From the NCBI GenBank assembly GCA_937958075.1, contig CALFFB010000078.1, positions 1-9,105 on the forward strand: a DNA stretch of 9,105 nt. Reading direction: 5' to 3'. This DNA is from an uncultured Geobacteraceae bacterium (lineage in GTDB: Bacteria; Desulfobacterota; Desulfuromonadia; Desulfuromonadales; Geopsychrobacteraceae). Position numbers and translations under genes: made by a program. The notes under the pieces were generated by a model. That model was not told where the DNA came from, did no database searches, and saw only the letters and a program-made list of their open reading frames with translations. How positions within the stretch are numbered: the first letter of the stretch is position 1; each line of letters begins with the position of its first letter. Of the stretch, positions 6,126 to 9,105 are shown one piece after another.

Positions 6126-7512
6126 AAAATTTGAAGCAGACACAATGGCCGCAGCATTGCAAAAAGTCAAAGACACCCTGGGCTCTGATGCACTGGTTCT
6201 GTCGACCCGGACTCTCGGCAAAAAAGGGTTGGGCGTCCTCGGCCGGCAGACCATCGAGATTACCGCCGCCATTGAATCACCGGCTCTGAAGTCGTCATCG
6301 AAGACAGCAGCCAAAAAAACGGAGCGGCCACAGTCCTACACCTCCGTTGGTCGGTCGGCGGTGAGCAGCCGCAGCAACCGGGTGGAGACTCTGGATGACG
6401 AGGTGGTCACTCTCTCGCGCAAAACCCCGGCCCAAGAGAACTCCGCAGCGCCCGCACCGGCGGTAGCCGCTGCTCCGGCACCAGCGTCACGGCAGCTCGA
6501 AGATGAGGTCAAGCAGCTGCGTGCCCAGCTCGAATCGCAAAGCATCAGCCAGCTGCAGAGTGAAATTGAGCAGCTCAAAGAGCTGATGAACCAGCTGACC
6601 AGGGCGCAACAGGAACAGCGTCCGGTAGCGGCAGCAGCTACTTCCGCCGAGGTGCCCCGGGTGCAGTTGTCGCCGGTCCGTTCCCGCAAAAGAGAGCAGG
6701 ACGAATCGCCCCTGGAAGGGTTGATGACCATTCTTCAGGAGCGCGGCATCGACGCTGAGGCCGCGGCGACCATCGCCCGCTATGCGGCTCCGCGCATGAC
6801 CCAGCAGCAGCGCATCGATCCTGACCTGCAGCGCGCTTTCCTCAGCACCACCCTGGCCGGCCTGGTCCAGACCAGCGGTCCCTTGTGGTCACCGGGGGAC
6901 GGGCAGAAAAAAGTTGCATTGATCGGCGCCACCGGTGTCGGTAAAACCACGACCATCGCCAAGCTGGCGGCCCGGGCGATGAGTGAAAGCGGAGCCCGGG
7001 TGGCGCTGGTGACGATTGATACCTACCGCATTGCCGCGGTGGAGCAACTCAAGGTGTACGGTGAAATCATGGGGATCCCGGTAGATGTGGTGTTTTCTCC
7101 GGAGCAGTTGCAGGAGACCTTCCGCAAGCATCATGACAAGGATCTGATCCTCATCGACACCGCCGGGCGCAGCCCCAAGGACAGCGCCCGCATTGATGAG
7201 CTCAACAGCTTTCTCGGCCGGGACAGCGGCGTGGAAAACTGCCTGGTCCTGGCCGCGCCGACGGCTGATGCCCTGCAGCAGAAAAGTTTCGATGCTTTCA
7301 GTCGACTGCCCCTGTCCCGACTGATCTTTACCAAGCTCGATGAAGCGGATCAGTGTGGCAGCCTGATCAATCTGCCCCTGCGCAACAACATCGGGATCGG
7401 CTGTCTGACCAATGGTCAGCGGGTGCCTGAGGATCTGTTGGCTGCCGATCCGCAACTGGTGGCCGAACTGGTCATGGGCCTTGATAACGAATCACGGAGG
7501 ATTGCGATATGA
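6115..7512 (+). CDS. flhF: FlhF, SRP-type GTPase for flagellar placement
   Basis: FlhF is a membrane-associated GTPase of the SRP family (with Ffh and FtsY) that recruits early flagellar parts and sets where the flagellum is built. The 465 residues divide into three parts. The N-terminal B domain opens MLIRKFEADTMAAALQKVKD then TLGSDALVLSTR, a typical FlhF start. A variable linker follows, with an Ala/Pro-rich run (about 111-125) and a predicted coiled coil (about 127-168, LEDEVKQLRAQLE onward). The NG domain fills the rest: an N region at about 205-255, then G1 GATGVGKTT (271-279), DTYRIAAVEQL (302-312), G3 DTAGR (348-352) and G4 TKLDEAD (406-412). All nucleotide-binding residues are intact. 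The family-typical N-terminus justifies the ATG at 6115, inside the end of flhA, with a modest ribosome site AGGAA at 6098-6102. Its stop overlaps flhG. Confidence 0.97.
   Translation: MLIRKFEADTMAAALQKVKDTLGSDALVLSTRTLGKKGLGVLGRQTIEITAAIESPALKSSSKTAAKKTERPQSYTSVGRSAVSSRSNRVETLDDEVVTLSRKTPAQENSAAPAPAVAAAPAPASRQLEDEVKQLRAQLESQSISQLQSEIEQLKELMNQLTRAQQEQRPVAAAATSAEVPRVQLSPVRSRKREQDESPLEGLMTILQERGIDAEAAATIARYAAPRMTQQQRIDPDLQRAFLSTTLAGLVQTSGPLWSPGDGQKKVALIGATGVGKTTTIAKLAARAMSESGARVALVTIDTYRIAAVEQLKVYGEIMGIPVDVVFSPEQLQETFRKHHDKDLILIDTAGRSPKDSARIDELNSFLGRDSGVENCLVLAAPTADALQQKSFDAFSRLPLSRLIFTKLDEADQCGSLINLPLRNNIGIGCLTNGQRVPEDLLAADPQLVAELVMGLDNESRRIAI
7496..7500 (+). promoter_or_regulatory. Ribosome binding site of flhG
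   Basis: GGAGG lies eight bases before the flhG ATG and inside the last codons of flhF. It supports the ATG at 7509 and therefore the short N-terminus carrying the DQANTLR motif. Confidence 0.75.
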
Positions 7513-8417
7513 CAAGCGGCACCGACCAGGCGAACACCCTGCGCAGCATGCGTGAGCAGCAACCGGCACCGGAAGCTGCTGCCGGTCGCGAAGGAGCACC
7601 CACGGCGACCAGGGTTCTGTCCATTACCAGCGGCAAGGGCGGGGTCGGCAAAACCGCCGTGGTTTCCAACGTTGCCGTGAGTCTGGCCAAAAGCGGGAAA
7701 AAGGTTCTGATTATTGATGCCGACCTGGGTCTGGCCAATGTCGATGTGGTCATGGGGATCTCCCCTCCCTATAACCTCAACCACTTTTTTAACGGTGAAC
7801 GCTCCCTGGAAGAGATCATGGTGGAAGGGCCCCACGGCCTGAAAATTCTGCCGGCCGGCTCCGGGGTGCAGCAGTTCACCCGCCTGGACGGGCAATTGAA
7901 GATGCGCCTGATCGATGCTCTGGACGCCCTCGACGAGCACTTTGATGTGGTGCTCATCGATACCGAAGCGGGAATCTCCGACAATGTCACCTATTTCAAT
8001 GTCGCGGCCCAGGATATCCTGGTGGTAACGACACCGGAGCCGACGGCGATTACCGATGCCTATGCCCTGATGAAACTGCTGTCGACCCAGTATCACCAGA
8101 AGCGTTTTCTGCTGGCGGTGAACTCGGTCAGAAACTCCGATGAAGGTCTTGATGTCTTTGAAAAACTGACCATGGTCTCGGGTCGGTATCTTGACATCTT
8201 TATCGATTATGTCGGCTGTATCCCCTTCGACCGCAAGATGCACGATTCGGTGCGCCGGCAACAGGTGATGATCGACCTGTATCCCGACAGCAAGGCGGCC
8301 AAAGCCTTTTCTGAACTGGCCGAGACCCTGGTGGAAACACCACAGAACACCCAGGCCCAGGGAACCCTGCAATTTTTCTGGAAACAGTTTCTCGGAGTCG
8401 GTGTGGAGGCAAGCTGA
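7509..8417 (+). CDS. flhG: FlhG (FleN/YlxH), MinD-type ATPase limiting flagellar number
   Basis: FlhG is a ParA/MinD-family ATPase that restrains FlhF and so limits how many flagella are made. In relatives called FleN it also curbs the flagellar master regulator. The 302 residues fit. The N-terminus carries DQANTLR (6-12), matching the DQAxxLR activator helix known to bind FlhF and stimulate its GTPase. The ATPase core has a deviant Walker A, KGGVGKT (43-49) with the MinD signature lysine K43, then IDADLGLANVDVVMG (69-83, D70 in switch I) and IDTEAGISDNV (150-160, D151 in switch II). The C-terminus ends in a hydrophobic stretch (LQFFWKQFLGVGV, about 287-299), suited to the membrane-targeting helix of the family. 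FlhG is preferred over MinD or chromosome ParA because of DQAxxLR and the flhF neighbour. It shares ATGA with flhF and one base with fliA. Confidence 0.96.
   Translation: MTSGTDQANTLRSMREQQPAPEAAAGREGAPTATRVLSITSGKGGVGKTAVVSNVAVSLAKSGKKVLIIDADLGLANVDVVMGISPPYNLNHFFNGERSLEEIMVEGPHGLKILPAGSGVQQFTRLDGQLKMRLIDALDALDEHFDVVLIDTEAGISDNVTYFNVAAQDILVVTTPEPTAITDAYALMKLLSTQYHQKRFLLAVNSVRNSDEGLDVFEKLTMVSGRYLDIFIDYVGCIPFDRKMHDSVRRQQVMIDLYPDSKAAKAFSELAETLVETPQNTQAQGTLQFFWKQFLGVGVEAS
8405..8409 (+). promoter_or_regulatory. Ribosome binding site of fliA
   Basis: GGAGG lies seven bases before the ATG at 8417 and within the last codons of flhG. It supports initiation at the TGATG junction. Confidence 0.75.
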
Positions 8418-9105
8418 TGGTTTATAACAACAGTGGATATGGTCCCCCCGGGCCGGCGGAACGCGAAAAGATGATCGAATCTCACCTGAGTCTGGTTGAT
8501 TATCTGGTGGACCGGATGATGACCCAGGTCCCTTCCTTCGTCAATCGTGATGATATCCGCAGCGCCGCCCTGCTTGGGTTGATGGATGCGGCCAACCGTT
8601 TCGACCCGCGGCGCGGAGTACTGTTCAAGACCTTTGCCGAACGCCGGATTCGCGGTTCGGTATTTGACGAGGTGCGGCGTATGGACTGGTTTTCGCGCAC
8701 CCTGCGGGAAAAACAATCGCGTCTGGGGCGGACTATTGACGAGCTGGGCAAGCGCCTGGGGCGTATCCCTGAAGACGAAGAGGTGGCTGCCGCTCTGGAA
8801 ATGAACCTCGAGGAATATCACGAATTGCAGTTCCAGGTCAGTCAGTTGGGTTATGTCAGCCTGGACGAGCAGATGGATCGGGATGAGGAGGGGGGTAAAA
8901 CCTGGGTCGAAAACCTGGAGGATACCATCCAGGTCAATGTTCACGAGCGTATGGAAGCTGATGAATTGACCCAGGAACTGGCCGGCTACCTGAAGCAGTT
9001 GTCGGAAAAGGAGAGGCTGGTCATCTCTCTTATTTACTACGAGGAGCTGTCCCAGAAGGAGGTTGCGGAGGTTCTTGAATTGACCGAGGGGCGTATCTCC
9101 CAGTT
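8417..9105 (+). CDS. fliA: FliA, flagellar sigma factor sigma-28 (5' part, truncated by window end)
   Basis: FliA directs RNA polymerase to late flagellar genes (filament, motor, chemotaxis). In most bacteria FlgM holds it inactive until FlgM is exported through the finished hook. The window covers 229 residues with no stop before the edge, so an estimated 15-30 residues are missing. Region 2 lies at about 20-94, with SHLSLVDYLVDRM, DDIRSAALLGLMDAANRFDP and the promoter-melting/-10 part TFAERRIRGSVFDEVRRMDW. Region 3 is about 95-145 (LGRTIDELGKRLGRIPEDEE). Region 4 starts near 180 and includes LSEKERLVISLIYYEELSQK and the helix-turn-helix EVAEVLELTEGRISQ, cut within its recognition helix. The start ATG shares its A with the flhG stop. 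The missing sigma-70 region 1 and the flagellar context fit FliA. SigF/SigB/WhiG relatives are the alternative but are unlikely here. Confidence 0.95.
   Translation, partial: MVYNNSGYGPPGPAEREKMIESHLSLVDYLVDRMMTQVPSFVNRDDIRSAALLGLMDAANRFDPRRGVLFKTFAERRIRGSVFDEVRRMDWFSRTLREKQSRLGRTIDELGKRLGRIPEDEEVAAALEMNLEEYHELQFQVSQLGYVSLDEQMDRDEEGGKTWVENLEDTIQVNVHERMEADELTQELAGYLKQLSEKERLVISLIYYEELSQKEVAEVLELTEGRISQ

Noticed and set aside
7416..8372. Minus-strand open frame of 318 codons opposite flhG
   Set aside because: It is a shadow of a biased-codon gene, with His/Gln/Gly/Asp-rich composition and no family motif. The + strand FlhG is unambiguous.
8207..8944. Minus-strand open frame of 245 codons opposite flhG and fliA
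   Set aside because: The plus strand encodes clear FlhG and sigma-28 sequence there, and the minus-strand product has no recognisable feature.

Overview
The window is one uninterrupted flagellar gene cluster read entirely from the + strand. It runs in the order fliM (3' end only), fliN, fliO, fliP, fliQ, fliR, flhB, flhA, flhF, flhG, fliA (5' part only). Every complete gene has the usual length for its family and its diagnostic motifs, and I see no broken gene, RNA gene, insertion sequence, CRISPR array or phage-like sequence. The gene content and order (export gate, then flhB-flhA, then flhF-flhG-fliA) and the moderately high GC suggest a motile Gram-negative bacterium. My best guess is the Desulfuromonadales/Geobacter side of the former deltaproteobacteria. 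That placement is inference from gene order and general protein look, not from a database match. FlhF and FlhG together point to polar or number-controlled flagella.

Layout: positions 1-599 encode rotor switch (C-ring) proteins, the end of FliM and all of FliN. Positions 603-3942 encode the type III export gate: FliO (assembly factor), FliP, FliQ and FliR (gate core), and FlhB (substrate-specificity switch, with the NPTH self-cleavage site). After the largest gap in the window (98 bases), 4041-6125 encodes FlhA, the large export-gate protein whose cytosolic ring docks cargo. Positions 6115-8417 encode FlhF (SRP-type GTPase that sets flagellar position) and FlhG (MinD-type ATPase that limits flagellar number). 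FliA, the flagellar sigma factor sigma-28, starts at 8417 and runs off the window end.

The genes are packed very tightly. ATGA start/stop overlaps join fliM-fliN, fliO-fliP and flhF-flhG. A one-base overlap (TGATG) joins flhG-fliA, and 11 bases join flhA-flhF. Only three gaps exceed 20 bases: fliP-fliQ (60), fliR-flhB (28) and flhB-flhA (98). I found no convincing promoter or terminator, so the simplest reading is a long polycistronic transcript with translational coupling between partner proteins.

I looked for an undescribed system and did not find one. This is a well-known, well-conserved locus, and the findings are minor points about coupling, small sequence curiosities and the one larger intergenic gap.
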